From Candidatus Levybacteria bacterium RBG_16_35_11 (GTDB lineage Bacteria > Patescibacteriota > Microgenomatia > Levybacterales > UBA12049): 40,525 nt of DNA. Shown here one piece after another: positions 1 to 9,182 of the stretch. The number at the start of each line of letters is the position of its first letter. Position 1 is the first letter of the stretch. The stretch is from the NCBI GenBank assembly GCA_001781995.1, contig MFNH01000064.1, positions 5,486-46,010 on the forward strand. Direction: 5' to 3'. The translations under genes and the position numbers were made by a program. Under the pieces are notes generated by a model. It worked only from the letters and a program-made list of their open reading frames with translations, was not told the DNA's origin and ran no database searches.

Positions 1-1
1 T

Positions 2-949
2 TGGGATAGAGTTAGAAAGAATCTCTATGTTGCAGAACAAAAAAGGGTAATTAAAGACGCAAAAGACTTAGAGAGACTTAATGAGCTACTTACAAAAGAA
101 TCGTTAACAGCGGAGGAAAATAGTGAAAAATTATCTCTTCAACAGAAAATGGATCAAGAATTAAGAAACTTTAACGGAGCGCAGAGAGAGATTGACAGGG
201 GTTACGTAGATTTTGGCTATGCCTTTCAGCTTTTAGAATATCTTGAGCCGCAAGATCGAGCAATTGCTGAGCTAGTAATAGGCAGGGGATTTAATAGGGC
301 AAAATATTTAGCTGATGCGGAAATGAATTTTACTTATTGCATTGATGATGCGCCAATAGTTGCCTGGAAAAAAACTGGCGACGGCATGACTGGTTTATCG
401 GATGAGGACTTGATTAGGATTTTGGTAAGTGATCAGAAAGACTTTGCCGAAGGGTATGGACAGTTAAGTAGCTTATTGGAAAGCCCAACGGAAAAATTTG
501 TTGAGAAAGTTGCAACGGCAGTTGATAAAATCGGCAATGTGGTGGGAAGGGTAAGAGCCCAGAAAATAGTAGAGCCGGTTACAGTAGCCTGGTTGCTTAT
601 GGCAAGAACAGATGAGACAAAATTATGGATTCCCCTTGATAAAACAATCAGCCGGGCGTTAAGAATGCCTACCTCAGAAATGGAGAGATATTACAGAAAT
701 TCTTACATCTCTAATGATGAAGAAGAAACAACAACAGTTATTCAGGCTCTAGCAAATGCACGAGCACTTTCCGATAACACCATGGATCCGGAAGGATCGC
801 AAGTCGATAATATTAGAAAAAAAACAAGGTCATTTAAGGGGAGAGTATTATTAAAATGGGCAAGATTAATAATTGCTTTACTTGGACCTACTTTTGGTAT
901 GCAGCTTGTAAAACATATTTTACCTCCGGAACTAAGTAAAAATTTATAA
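2..949 (+). CDS. Hypothetical protein, 5' truncated by the window edge (the ORF track starts at the internal ATG 149)
   Basis: The frame is open from base 2 (WDRVRKNLYVAEQKRVIKDAKDLERLNELL...) through ATG 149 to the stop at 949; no family recognised. Confidence 0.7.
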   Translation, partial: WDRVRKNLYVAEQKRVIKDAKDLERLNELLTKESLTAEENSEKLSLQQKMDQELRNFNGAQREIDRGYVDFGYAFQLLEYLEPQDRAIAELVIGRGFNRAKYLADAEMNFTYCIDDAPIVAWKKTGDGMTGLSDEDLIRILVSDQKDFAEGYGQLSSLLESPTEKFVEKVATAVDKIGNVVGRVRAQKIVEPVTVAWLLMARTDETKLWIPLDKTISRALRMPTSEMERYYRNSYISNDEEETTTVIQALANARALSDNTMDPEGSQVDNIRKKTRSFKGRVLLKWARLIIALLGPTFGMQLVKHILPPELSKNL

Positions 950-957
950 AGTCATCG

Positions 958-2508
958 TTACCTAAGCATTCTTGTGAAAAATGATCTGGCTGATCCAACT
1001 TTTCCATACTTAACCTGTCCTTCTTCAAAATTTTTAATACGATATTCTCTACTTCCTGCAATTGTGGATCCGATATTTTTAATGGTATTAACAGGAACTG
1101 CTACTCCAGCACCAACAACTCCTCCAAGTGAAGAGAAGTCAAACTTAGGAGACTTAAAGGCAGCCTTGGTCATATTGACTACATTTGGAGTAAGTAAGAT
1201 TATTCCAATGGCAAGCATTGCTCTTAGGCCATCGATACTATTATTGCTGCCAACGAGCGGTGGAACAAACTGTTGCGAGCTTTCGCCAATAAGAGTGTCA
1301 AAAACTCTTGCCAGCACAAACATTAAGACGACCACAGGAAAAACAGATAAATTGGCAAGCATAGATTTAAGCCATCCACCAAAACCGGTTTGTTTATTTG
1401 GTATAAGTCCCGCAAGTATCCAAATCGGTGAAAAAATAACATTTATTAAAATCATAACGAATGACTGAAGAAGAGTGAACCAAAGCCTAAAAAGTGCAAC
1501 GAAAAGAACAATAGGGATTATTATAAAAGAGACGAAGGTTACTATTCCGCCAAGAGTTTTTGAGAGACCCTCTCCTAAATGATTCACTAAAGTCATGGAA
1601 GCTCCTACCGGAGGAAAAATCCAGTAGTACCATTTAACATCAAGGTTAGGGATAACAGAGTCTAGTGCTTGGAGTACGAGATTAGATACAATATTTCCAA
1701 TTTCTCCAGATGCATTCCAGATTGTTCCAAACAATGTTAAACCGACGTCATGGAAATAAATAATAGGATTATTGGCTAAGCCAGAAACTGCAGTTGAACC
1801 AATTATTGGAGCACCATTGGCTCCGACGACTTGGGAAAAAATGCCAATTATCAAATATGTAACAATCCACATAAAATCAATTAAAAGCCCAGCTATTGCA
1901 AAAGAAAGCGTAACTAAGACAAGGCCAATAATTATTTTAGGGATTTGATTTTGAATGGTCATTACTGTTCTTGGGTCAATTTTTACCCGTAACATAATTG
2001 CTAACCCAATTACAATAAAAATAAAAACAAACAAAAGGTAAGTAAAGTCCCTAAAAATTTTCCAAACATTAACAAGCGGTTGAAGTCCGGTATATCCCGG
2101 GCTTTGTGCATAAGATTTTTTCACCAGGCCAAAATTAGAAGCAAGATAACTGGTATAGTCGGAGGTATGGACAGGAATGTTATATGTCATGCCAATTAAA
2201 CTTCCCATTCCTCCAAGAGCTCCGCCATTACTCTCCACATAGCCAATTTTTCTGGTTTTAACGTCAAATCCGAGACATTTTGAATTGGGACCTAATGGAT
2301 CAACTCCTGTTAATTGGCAAGAAAAAGCAGCTAAAACCTCTAAAACCACACTTTGAGCATAGGTATGTAGGTTCCTGGGAACATCGGGATTAGTATTAGG
2401 AGAAGAGTAAGGATTAGTGGATTGGGCATTAGAAGGTTTAGAAACTAGGAATAGAAACAAAATTCCGATTAAAAAGGCAGAAATAAAAAATTTAAGGGTA
2501 AACCTCAT
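958..2508 (-). CDS. Exported multi-TM membrane protein, possibly T4SS/pilus VirB6/TrbL-like
   Basis: 516 aa, N-terminal signal/TM segment, then many hydrophobic helices (FTYLLFVFIFIVIGLAIMLRV, IIIGLVLVTLSFAIAGLLIDFMWIV); functional family tentative. Confidence 0.75.
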   Translation of the reverse strand: MRFTLKFFISAFLIGILFLFLVSKPSNAQSTNPYSSPNTNPDVPRNLHTYAQSVVLEVLAAFSCQLTGVDPLGPNSKCLGFDVKTRKIGYVESNGGALGGMGSLIGMTYNIPVHTSDYTSYLASNFGLVKKSYAQSPGYTGLQPLVNVWKIFRDFTYLLFVFIFIVIGLAIMLRVKIDPRTVMTIQNQIPKIIIGLVLVTLSFAIAGLLIDFMWIVTYLIIGIFSQVVGANGAPIIGSTAVSGLANNPIIYFHDVGLTLFGTIWNASGEIGNIVSNLVLQALDSVIPNLDVKWYYWIFPPVGASMTLVNHLGEGLSKTLGGIVTFVSFIIIPIVLFVALFRLWFTLLQSFVMILINVIFSPIWILAGLIPNKQTGFGGWLKSMLANLSVFPVVVLMFVLARVFDTLIGESSQQFVPPLVGSNNSIDGLRAMLAIGIILLTPNVVNMTKAAFKSPKFDFSSLGGVVGAGVAVPVNTIKNIGSTIAGSREYRIKNFEEGQVKYGKVGSARSFFTRMLR

Positions 2509-2574
2509 TAAGTATAGTTTGAGATATTTAGAAAATTATGTCAAGTTCTATGATTTGATATAATCTAACTCGAT

Positions 2575-2661
2575 GGAGAGGTCGCATAGTGGTCTAGTGC
2601 GCGCGCTTGGAGAGCGCGTATGCTCGCAAGAGTATCGCGGGTTCAAATCCCGCCCTCTCCG
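2575..2661 (+). tRNA. tRNA-Ser(GGA)
   Basis: Acceptor GGAGAGG/CCTCTCC, anticodon loop TTGGAGA, long variable arm TATGCTCGCAAGAGTA, GGTTCAAATCC T-arm. Confidence 0.95.
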
Positions 2662-2685
2662 CAATTTCTAGCAACTAGTTTACTA

Positions 2686-3132
2686 TTAACTAGTTACTAG
2701 TTTCTCGGCTTGCGCCCAAGCCTGTTTATCTGATTTGTAGCTCAATTTATTTTTAACTTCATTAAACTCAACCCATTCTACGTTTTCCATTTCAAAATCT
2801 CTTTTTTCAAAATCTCCTTTTAAATATTCCATGATGAAATAATAAACGGTTTTTTTAATTAGTTCTTGCCCTGAGCCTGTCGAAGGGTCTCTCTGAAACT
2901 TAAACCAGTAAGTAACTGGTTTAATTGCTTTTACTATTTTTGCCTCAATTCCTGTTTCTTCCTGAACCTCCCTAATCGCTGTATCTTCTTTTTTTTCTCC
3001 TTTTACTTTATCTCCAATTAAGCCTTTTGGAAAAACCCATCCATGGTGTCCCGAATGCTGAGAAATTAATATGTATGTTTTGTTTTTTGCTTGTTTAAAA
3101 ACAATTCCACCTGCGGAAAATTGAAATTTCAT
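2686..3132 (-). CDS. NUDIX hydrolase
   Basis: Nudix box GEKKEDTAIREVQEETGIEA. Start chosen at ATG 3132 (MKFQFSAGG) rather than the TTG at 3138, because a TATAAT lies 6 nt upstream. Confidence 0.9.
   Translation of the reverse strand: MKFQFSAGGIVFKQAKNKTYILISQHSGHHGWVFPKGLIGDKVKGEKKEDTAIREVQEETGIEAKIVKAIKPVTYWFKFQRDPSTGSGQELIKKTVYYFIMEYLKGDFEKRDFEMENVEWVEFNEVKNKLSYKSDKQAWAQAEKLVTS
2869..2887. repeat. CCCTGAGCCTGTCGAAGGG dispersed palindrome-like element inside the NUDIX ORF
   Basis: 19-bp imperfect palindrome, translated in the ORF as DPSTGSGQ. Confidence 0.6.
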
Positions 3133-3189
3133 ACTCAAATTATACTTTATTCACTTGACATTTTCAGGGATTTATTAAAAGATTAAAGT

Positions 3190-4029
3190 ATGCTCGAAGT
3201 AGCAGAAGTACCAGTTCCGCCCCGGTTAGCCCTAAGCCGATTAGAAGCTCAAGTTGACATGGCAAGAGCTGGTTTGCTGCAAAACAATAGTGATTCTGGT
3301 CAAGGCGAAAAGCCAACCGGCGACCAACCTTCTGTAATAGAAAGTCCGGTTAATTCAACGATAGTACAAACAATAGCTGAAGCAGGTGGTCCTTCAAGGC
3401 CGGGTGTTCCAAAGGCTGTCGGACAAGAAAGCCAGAATCAAGTCCCCGTAAGCCCCGAAGACCCATTACCAAAAGTTGCAAGAAAAGTCTTGGAAAGCCA
3501 GAGATTCCGAGAAATTTCAGATGAAATTAGGCAAAAAGGAGAAGGGTTAACAGAACAGGAAATAGAAGAGAAAGCAGTTGAGCAGTATTATGGTGAATGG
3601 GCAAAAGATATTTCACAAAATGAAGTATCTAAAGAGATTGCCGAAGACCCTCTTTATCGAGAGAGTTGGGATAGAGTTCTTGATGAGCTCAAAGAAAGCA
3701 GGCAAATACCTGACGGAAAAGCGCTTCAGGAGAAAGCACTCGCAAATTATAAAAAAGCTAAAGATCTTCAAGAACAATCCCAAGTTCAACAGGAAGGAGA
3801 AAAAACGGCAGAGCAAAAACTTAAGGAAATGGAAAAAACAATAAAGGAAATGAGAAGTGAAATGCAGGAAATGAAAAAATTACTTGGAGAATTAGTTAAG
3901 CATGCAGCTGAGACAGATCCTGAAAAGAAGAAAAATTTACTAATTGAAATTTTAAAGTATGCAGCAATAGTCTTAGGCAACGCTTTTATGGAAACTGGCA
4001 AGCAAATTGAACCTTCCCTTAAATCTTAA
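3190..4029 (+). CDS. Hypothetical protein, acidic/coiled-coil rich
   Basis: 279 aa ORF with heptad-like charged segment (EQKLKEMEKTIKEMRSEMQEMKKLLGELVKH). Upstream TTGACA at 3155-3160. Confidence 0.7.
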   Translation: MLEVAEVPVPPRLALSRLEAQVDMARAGLLQNNSDSGQGEKPTGDQPSVIESPVNSTIVQTIAEAGGPSRPGVPKAVGQESQNQVPVSPEDPLPKVARKVLESQRFREISDEIRQKGEGLTEQEIEEKAVEQYYGEWAKDISQNEVSKEIAEDPLYRESWDRVLDELKESRQIPDGKALQEKALANYKKAKDLQEQSQVQQEGEKTAEQKLKEMEKTIKEMRSEMQEMKKLLGELVKHAAETDPEKKKNLLIEILKYAAIVLGNAFMETGKQIEPSLKS

Positions 4030-4188
4030 ATTCATGGCTCAAATATGAGACCCGCTGAGCAGCTTTTACAGTGTAATATAATGGCAATGTGAATTTTTAA
4101 ATATAAATACGCAATTAAGACACGGAAAAATTATTGAAAAGATTTAACTATGAATAAAGTGAAAATTTTAAAAAGAAGATATGATTAG

Positions 4189-4275
4189 CGGTGGGAGAGG
4201 GATTTGAACCCCCGTGAGACTTTCATCTCGCATGGTTTTCGAAACCAGCCTGTTAAGCCGCTCCAGCACCCCACC
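4189..4275 (-). tRNA. tRNA-Ser(CGA)
   Basis: Reverse complement GGTGGGGTGCTGGAGCGG...TTCGAAA (anticodon CGA)...GGTTCAAATCCCTCTCCCACCG. Confidence 0.93.
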
Positions 4276-4292
4276 CAGAAAGTATATGATTG

Positions 4293-4365
4293 CGTGCCCG
4301 AGAGGAATTGAACCTCCAACCACCTGGACCGCAACCAGGTGTTCTATCCGTTGAACTACGGGCAC
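4293..4365 (-). tRNA. tRNA-Arg(GCG)
   Basis: Reverse complement GTGCCCGTAGTTCAACGGATAGAACACCTGGTTGCGGTCCAGG...GGTTCAATTCCTCTCGGGCAC; anticodon GCG. Confidence 0.93.
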
Positions 4366-4407
4366 ATCACTCGTATTTTACTTTATCTAGCCTTAGAAAA
4401 CAAACTT

Positions 4408-4947
4408 TTATTTTGCTGATTCAAGGGGAAAAGTGCGGGTTAACCAGTCTCCGGATTTTTCTATAAAAGTCGGCTTTACAATTTCTCTAAAAGGCAAAAA
4501 AGGAAGAAGCGCCTGCTTTAAATGCTCCTTATCTATTGATCCCAAGGGGATGGTTAATTCTCCGGGTATAAAAGCATGAGTTCTTACATGGACTACATCT
4601 GCGCCCTCTCTTTTTTTAAAATAAAAATCATAAAGCTCCTGCCACAAAAAGAAATGATCCTCAACCGTTATTCCCTCACTGCTTATTCTGTAATGAAAAT
4701 CACGGGGTGGGACAGATGCTAAAACAAAAGCCAAAAAAACCAAAGATAAAACAACCACCATTAAAAGATACTGAGAAAATAAGAATAAAATTATTTCTAC
4801 CAAAAGCATTATTAAAAGACTGGTTGCATAATACTGCTTTGATTTTTTCTGAAATGGTCTTCCCGGAGCAGTCCAAGAGAGAATCGTTTTAACAGTTTGG
4901 GGCATAGGAGTTTGTTCTTCTTTGCTTTCTTGTTCTTCTTCAGCCAT
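4408..4947 (-). CDS. Hypothetical membrane protein (two TM helices, possible bacterial PH-like domain)
   Basis: 179 aa, TM pair SLLIMLLVEIILFLFSQYLLMVVVLSLVFLAFVLASV followed by a beta-rich C-terminus. Confidence 0.65.
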   Translation of the reverse strand: MAEEEQESKEEQTPMPQTVKTILSWTAPGRPFQKKSKQYYATSLLIMLLVEIILFLFSQYLLMVVVLSLVFLAFVLASVPPRDFHYRISSEGITVEDHFFLWQELYDFYFKKREGADVVHVRTHAFIPGELTIPLGSIDKEHLKQALLPFLPFREIVKPTFIEKSGDWLTRTFPLESAK

Positions 4948-5003
4948 AGTTTAAATTTATAATATCTTTACCTGTTTAGTCAATTAGCTGTATACTATTA
5001 GCT

Positions 5004-6335
5004 ATGAAAAAAAAGAAAAGAAAAAAACTAATAGGGTTAGTAATTCTTGCTCTTTTATGGGCAGTTTTCCTGCTTGTTTCAAAACTTGAAACAACAAATT
5101 ATTTCTTAGGTATTAACTTAAAATTACAAAACCTCTTTATTGCATTTGAATATCAAAAGCTTGCTGCCTTTCTAAAGATAGTTACCTTTTTGGGAAACTG
5201 GCAGTTTATTTTTCCCCTAACTTTGTTAATTATTTTTCTTTTGTGGAAATACAAAAAATTTAAATATATTTTCCCGCTTCTACTATCCACGGCAGGCGCA
5301 CAAATATGTAACTCAATCTTAAAAGCAATTCTTCAAAAGCCAAGATCTTTTTCTTCTTTGATTTCGGAAACATCTTTCTCATTTCCCAGTGGTCACGCCG
5401 CAATTTCAATTGCTTTTTATGGGATCCTTGCTTATTTTGCTTTTATAGTAGTCAAAAAAAATTCTTCTAGAAAAGTAAGTTTTCTTATTTTTCTAATTCT
5501 TATTTTACTTGTGGGCTTCTCGCGAATTTACCTAAGGACTCATTTTTACAGCGATGTTTTAGCAGGGTATTTCTTAGGAGCAGTTTGGCTTACTTTAGGA
5601 ATATTATGGTTTAAATCAATTAGCTTTAAAATAATGCCTAAAACTATAATTGTTATTATTTCAGTTATTATTCTTATAGCATCTTCTCTTTTTTACTTTT
5701 CTCTTCCAAAAGTCGAACAAATAAAACCTCCAAAGGTTATTATTACCAATAATGTAATTTTAGAATTTAATAACGGAACCTTACCAAAATTCACAGAAAA
5801 ATTAAGCCGTAAACGCCAGCAACCATTAAGCTTTCTAATCTTAGCAAAAGATGATAGGGAGCTCATTGACGTGTTTAAAAAGGCAGGCTGGTTTCTAGCT
5901 GATAGAATAACCCTTAAAAGATCTTTAATCGAATTATTAGAAGTTATAGAAAATAAACCAGATCCAACCGCTACAGTTCATCCTTCAATTTGGAACAATA
6001 CTGTCCAAAACTTTAGTTTTAGTAAACCGACTGCTAAAAATACGATTAGACAAAGACACCACGGTCGCGTTTGGAAAACAAATGTAAAAACTGTTACTGG
6101 TCAAACTTTATACGTGGTCACAGCAAGCTATGATCCGAGAATGAAAACATTTTTTAGCCATAAAGTAGACGCAGACATAGATGCCGAAAGAGAATTTTTA
6201 TTTAAAGACCTTTTAAAAACAGGCGAAATAGAATCATATTCAAAAATAAATTTTGTCGCTCCTACCCAGGGAAGAAATTTTCAGGGAGATTTTTTCTATA
6301 CTGACGGGAAAGCCTATTTAATTTACCTTAAATAG
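5004..6335 (+). CDS. PAP2-family phosphatase with C-terminal LssY_C-like domain
   Basis: PAP2 motifs KPRSFSS, SFPSGHA, SRIYLRTHFYSDVLAGY; C-terminal RQRHHGRVWKTN...ASYDPRMK resembles LssY C-terminus. Confidence 0.85.
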   Translation: MKKKKRKKLIGLVILALLWAVFLLVSKLETTNYFLGINLKLQNLFIAFEYQKLAAFLKIVTFLGNWQFIFPLTLLIIFLLWKYKKFKYIFPLLLSTAGAQICNSILKAILQKPRSFSSLISETSFSFPSGHAAISIAFYGILAYFAFIVVKKNSSRKVSFLIFLILILLVGFSRIYLRTHFYSDVLAGYFLGAVWLTLGILWFKSISFKIMPKTIIVIISVIILIASSLFYFSLPKVEQIKPPKVIITNNVILEFNNGTLPKFTEKLSRKRQQPLSFLILAKDDRELIDVFKKAGWFLADRITLKRSLIELLEVIENKPDPTATVHPSIWNNTVQNFSFSKPTAKNTIRQRHHGRVWKTNVKTVTGQTLYVVTASYDPRMKTFFSHKVDADIDAEREFLFKDLLKTGEIESYSKINFVAPTQGRNFQGDFFYTDGKAYLIYLK

Positions 6336-6366
6336 TGATATAATTTCAAAGCTAGAAAATCATAAG

Positions 6367-6453
6367 GGAAGCGTGCCAGAGCGGTTTATCGGGATGGTCT
6401 TGAAAACCATTATACTCGCAAGAGTATCACAGGTTCGAATCCTGTCGCTTCCG
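6367..6453 (+). tRNA. tRNA-Ser(TGA)
   Basis: Acceptor GGAAGCG/CGCTTCC, anticodon loop CTTGAAA, long variable arm, AGGTTCGAATCCT T-arm. Confidence 0.95.
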
Positions 6454-6470
6454 CATCAGATCTTGATCAA

Positions 6471-9014
6471 TTATGTGACGTCCTCACTTCTATTAAACAT
6501 CTTAAGAAATTCAAATAAAAGAGTTATTAAAAATCCTGTTGTGAAAATAATTAAAAGGTCATTTGTATTTAGGGCGGAGAAGTGAAAAAGTTCACGTAGA
6601 TAAGGAATAAGAATCATGGCCGTTAAAAAGAAAATGGTTCCGAAAAGGACATAAAAAAGTGACTTATTTCCTTCCCAAAGCGTCATAAAAAAGTTTTTGT
6701 GCCAAGAAAGGTTGGCAATTATTAACATTAGATTCCCAAAAACAATGGCCGTAAAAGTTAGGGTTCGGATGTGATTTTCCGAATACCCAAGAGAAAGAGA
6801 AAAAATGTAAACTGCAAAGACAACAAAAAGAATAACTAATCCTTGAAGTGTGCTAAAAATCATATTTTTTCGATTAAATAATGGCTCTTTAAGCTTTCGA
6901 GGAGGCTTATTCATTACATCTCCCTCTTCTTTTTCTGACTCAAAAACAATTGAGCAAGCAGGATCAATAATTAGCTCCAGAAAAGCAATTTGGGCAGGAA
7001 AAAATACAATTGGTAAATTTAAAACAACCGGAAATAAAGCCATTCCACCAATTGGGATATGAATCGCGAAAATGTAGGAAAGCGCCTTTTTTAGATTATC
7101 AAAAATTCTTCGACCCATTTTTACAGAGTCAACAATTGAAGAAAAATCATCATTTAACAAAACTAAATCTGCGCTTTCTCTGGCAACATCGGTTCCCCTT
7201 TCTCCCATAGCTATTCCTACATTTGCCGCTTTTAAAGCAGGGGCATCATTTACACCGTCTCCGGTCATGGCAACTATTTCATCATTTGCTTTAAGTGCAT
7301 TTACAATATTTAGCTTTTGCTGCGGAGCTATTCTGGCAAAAATATTAATATTTGCAATTTGTTCACGTAGCTGTTGAAAATTAAGTTTTAGCAAATCCTC
7401 TCCAGTTAGATAATTATTGGGATTTTTAAGACCAATTTGCTTTGCAATATACTGAGCCGTTCCCGGGTAGTCTCCTGTAATCATACAAATTCTTATTCCC
7501 GCGCTATAGCATTCTTTAATTGCTAAAACAACGCTTTGTCTAATAGGATCGGCAAAACCGAGAATTCCTATAAACTCAAAACTAAAACCATGTTGGTCTT
7601 GAGGTAAGTTTTCCTTATCAGCCGTTGCTTTGGCAACTGCAATTAGCCTTAATCCTTCAAAAGAAAGCTTTTGAATTTTTAAAATCAAATCCTCCTTTTC
7701 CTTTTTTGTGAAATGACATAAATCGGCAATTGCCTCCGGTGCTCCTTTTGCCGCAATTACACATCTTGTTTTATCTGAGGATTCCCAGACATGAGAGAGA
7801 GCCATAAGGGTTTTTGACAATGGATACTCTTTAATTACTTGCCATTTTTTATGAATATGTTCTGTTTTCTGAAGTAATTTTTCACCTTTTAGCTTAATCT
7901 CTTTTTCTATTGGGTCAAAAGGATCTTTTTGACTGGCAAGAATTGCATATTCGATAAGAGCATGAAAATCTTCATTCAGACTAACCTTTTTTTGCCCTAG
8001 GTTAAGAACCTTATTATCTGTAGCAAGTAGTTGCAGTTCCATCTTGTTTTCGGTTAGAGTTCCGGTTTTATCAATGCAAAAAACTTTTGTTGCCCCAAGG
8101 GTTTCAATCGCTGCGGTGTTTCTGGTTAAGACTTTTCTTTTAGAAATCCTCCATGCTCCTAAAGTTAAAAAAACTAGTAAAACTACGGGAAATTCTTCGG
8201 GGAGAAGAGACATGCTAAGAGTAAGCCCTGCTAAAAAACCATTTAGAAAGTCTCCTCTTGTTAATCCGTAAACTACAACAACGATAAGACAAAGAACAAG
8301 TCCGATTAAAGCAAAAATGCGGACCAATTTTGCAGTTTCTTTTTTAAGAAGAGTCCCTTCCTCGGTAATTGTTTGAAGAGACTTTCCTATTTTCCCCATT
8401 TCGGTATTTGCTCCAATTGCAATAACCTTAGCAATTCCTCTTCCTTGAGTAATTAGGGTGCCGGAATAGGCGAATGGCTTTTTATCTCCTCCGGGAGCTT
8501 CCTTTTTAATATCATCTTTACCATTCCACATAGATTTGGTAACAGCCAGTGATTCCCCTGTAAGAAGAGACTCGTCAACCATTAAATTTGTCTCAGACAA
8601 AATTACGCAATCGGCGGAAACCCTATCTCCTTCGCGAAGAATAAGAATGTCATCAATTACAACCTCACGTCCGGCAATTCTCTCCTGCCCTTTGTTTCGA
8701 ATAACTAAAGCTCTTGGGCTTGAAAGGTTTTTTAAAGCATCTAAAGCTCTTTCGGTTTTTCGTTCTTGATAAAAAGTAATACCCAAAACAACAAAGATGG
8801 CTGTTAAAAGCATTAATGAATCTTGTGCTTCACCAAGCATTAGATAAATTACGCCTGCCGCTATCAAGAGAAGAAGCATCGGTTCTTTAAAAAGATCAAA
8901 AAAGATCCTAAAAATGCTTCGTTTCTTTTCCGAGGGAAGCTCATTGTATCCGTGGGCCTTTAAGCGATTTTGGACTTCGGAAGTTGTTAAACCTGAATAT
9001 TTTTCTAAATCCAT
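6471..9014 (-). CDS. Cation-transporting P-type ATPase (P2-like)
   Basis: LTGES, DKTGTLT, TGDGVNDAPAL motifs, N-terminal cation ATPase domain; M4 motif PEEFP. Confidence 0.95.
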   Translation of the reverse strand: MDLEKYSGLTTSEVQNRLKAHGYNELPSEKKRSIFRIFFDLFKEPMLLLLIAAGVIYLMLGEAQDSLMLLTAIFVVLGITFYQERKTERALDALKNLSSPRALVIRNKGQERIAGREVVIDDILILREGDRVSADCVILSETNLMVDESLLTGESLAVTKSMWNGKDDIKKEAPGGDKKPFAYSGTLITQGRGIAKVIAIGANTEMGKIGKSLQTITEEGTLLKKETAKLVRIFALIGLVLCLIVVVVYGLTRGDFLNGFLAGLTLSMSLLPEEFPVVLLVFLTLGAWRISKRKVLTRNTAAIETLGATKVFCIDKTGTLTENKMELQLLATDNKVLNLGQKKVSLNEDFHALIEYAILASQKDPFDPIEKEIKLKGEKLLQKTEHIHKKWQVIKEYPLSKTLMALSHVWESSDKTRCVIAAKGAPEAIADLCHFTKKEKEDLILKIQKLSFEGLRLIAVAKATADKENLPQDQHGFSFEFIGILGFADPIRQSVVLAIKECYSAGIRICMITGDYPGTAQYIAKQIGLKNPNNYLTGEDLLKLNFQQLREQIANINIFARIAPQQKLNIVNALKANDEIVAMTGDGVNDAPALKAANVGIAMGERGTDVARESADLVLLNDDFSSIVDSVKMGRRIFDNLKKALSYIFAIHIPIGGMALFPVVLNLPIVFFPAQIAFLELIIDPACSIVFESEKEEGDVMNKPPRKLKEPLFNRKNMIFSTLQGLVILFVVFAVYIFSLSLGYSENHIRTLTFTAIVFGNLMLIIANLSWHKNFFMTLWEGNKSLFYVLFGTIFFLTAMILIPYLRELFHFSALNTNDLLIIFTTGFLITLLFEFLKMFNRSEDVT

Positions 9015-9066
9015 TCCTTAATCATAGCAAATATCTTGCTTAAGTTAAGTCTCAGCGAGGCGAGGG

Positions 9067-9155
9067 CGGAGGAGGTGGGATTCGAACCCACGCGAGCTTA
9101 TTCAGCTCAAGGGGTTAGCAACCCCTCGCAATGGACCAGGCTATGCGACTCCTCC
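9067..9155 (-). tRNA. tRNA-Ser(GCT)
   Basis: Reverse complement GGAGGAGTCGCATAGCCTGG...AGGGGTTGCTAACCCCT...GGGTTCGAATCCCACCTCCTCCG; anticodon GCT, long variable arm. Confidence 0.94.
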
Positions 9156-9182
9156 AATTCAATCAATTATACCATTAAGAGG

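Noticed and set aside
974-1468. 164-aa plus-strand ORF
   Set aside because: Lies fully antisense inside the better supported 958-2508 membrane protein gene.
4168-4365. ORF MPVVQRIEHLVAVQVVGGSIPLGHA...
   Set aside because: Translation of the antisense-encoded tRNA-Arg and tRNA-Ser region; typical tRNA artefact.
4385-4420. Possible third copy of the post-stop element (AAAAGTTTGTTTTCTAAGG after the 4408 gene stop, minus strand)
   Set aside because: Only a short AGTTTGTTT core matches the 16743/19172 repeat; not enough to claim homology.
6373-6585. ORF MPERFIGMVLKTIILARVSQVRIL
   Set aside because: Translation of tRNA-Ser(TGA) running into the ATPase antisense strand.
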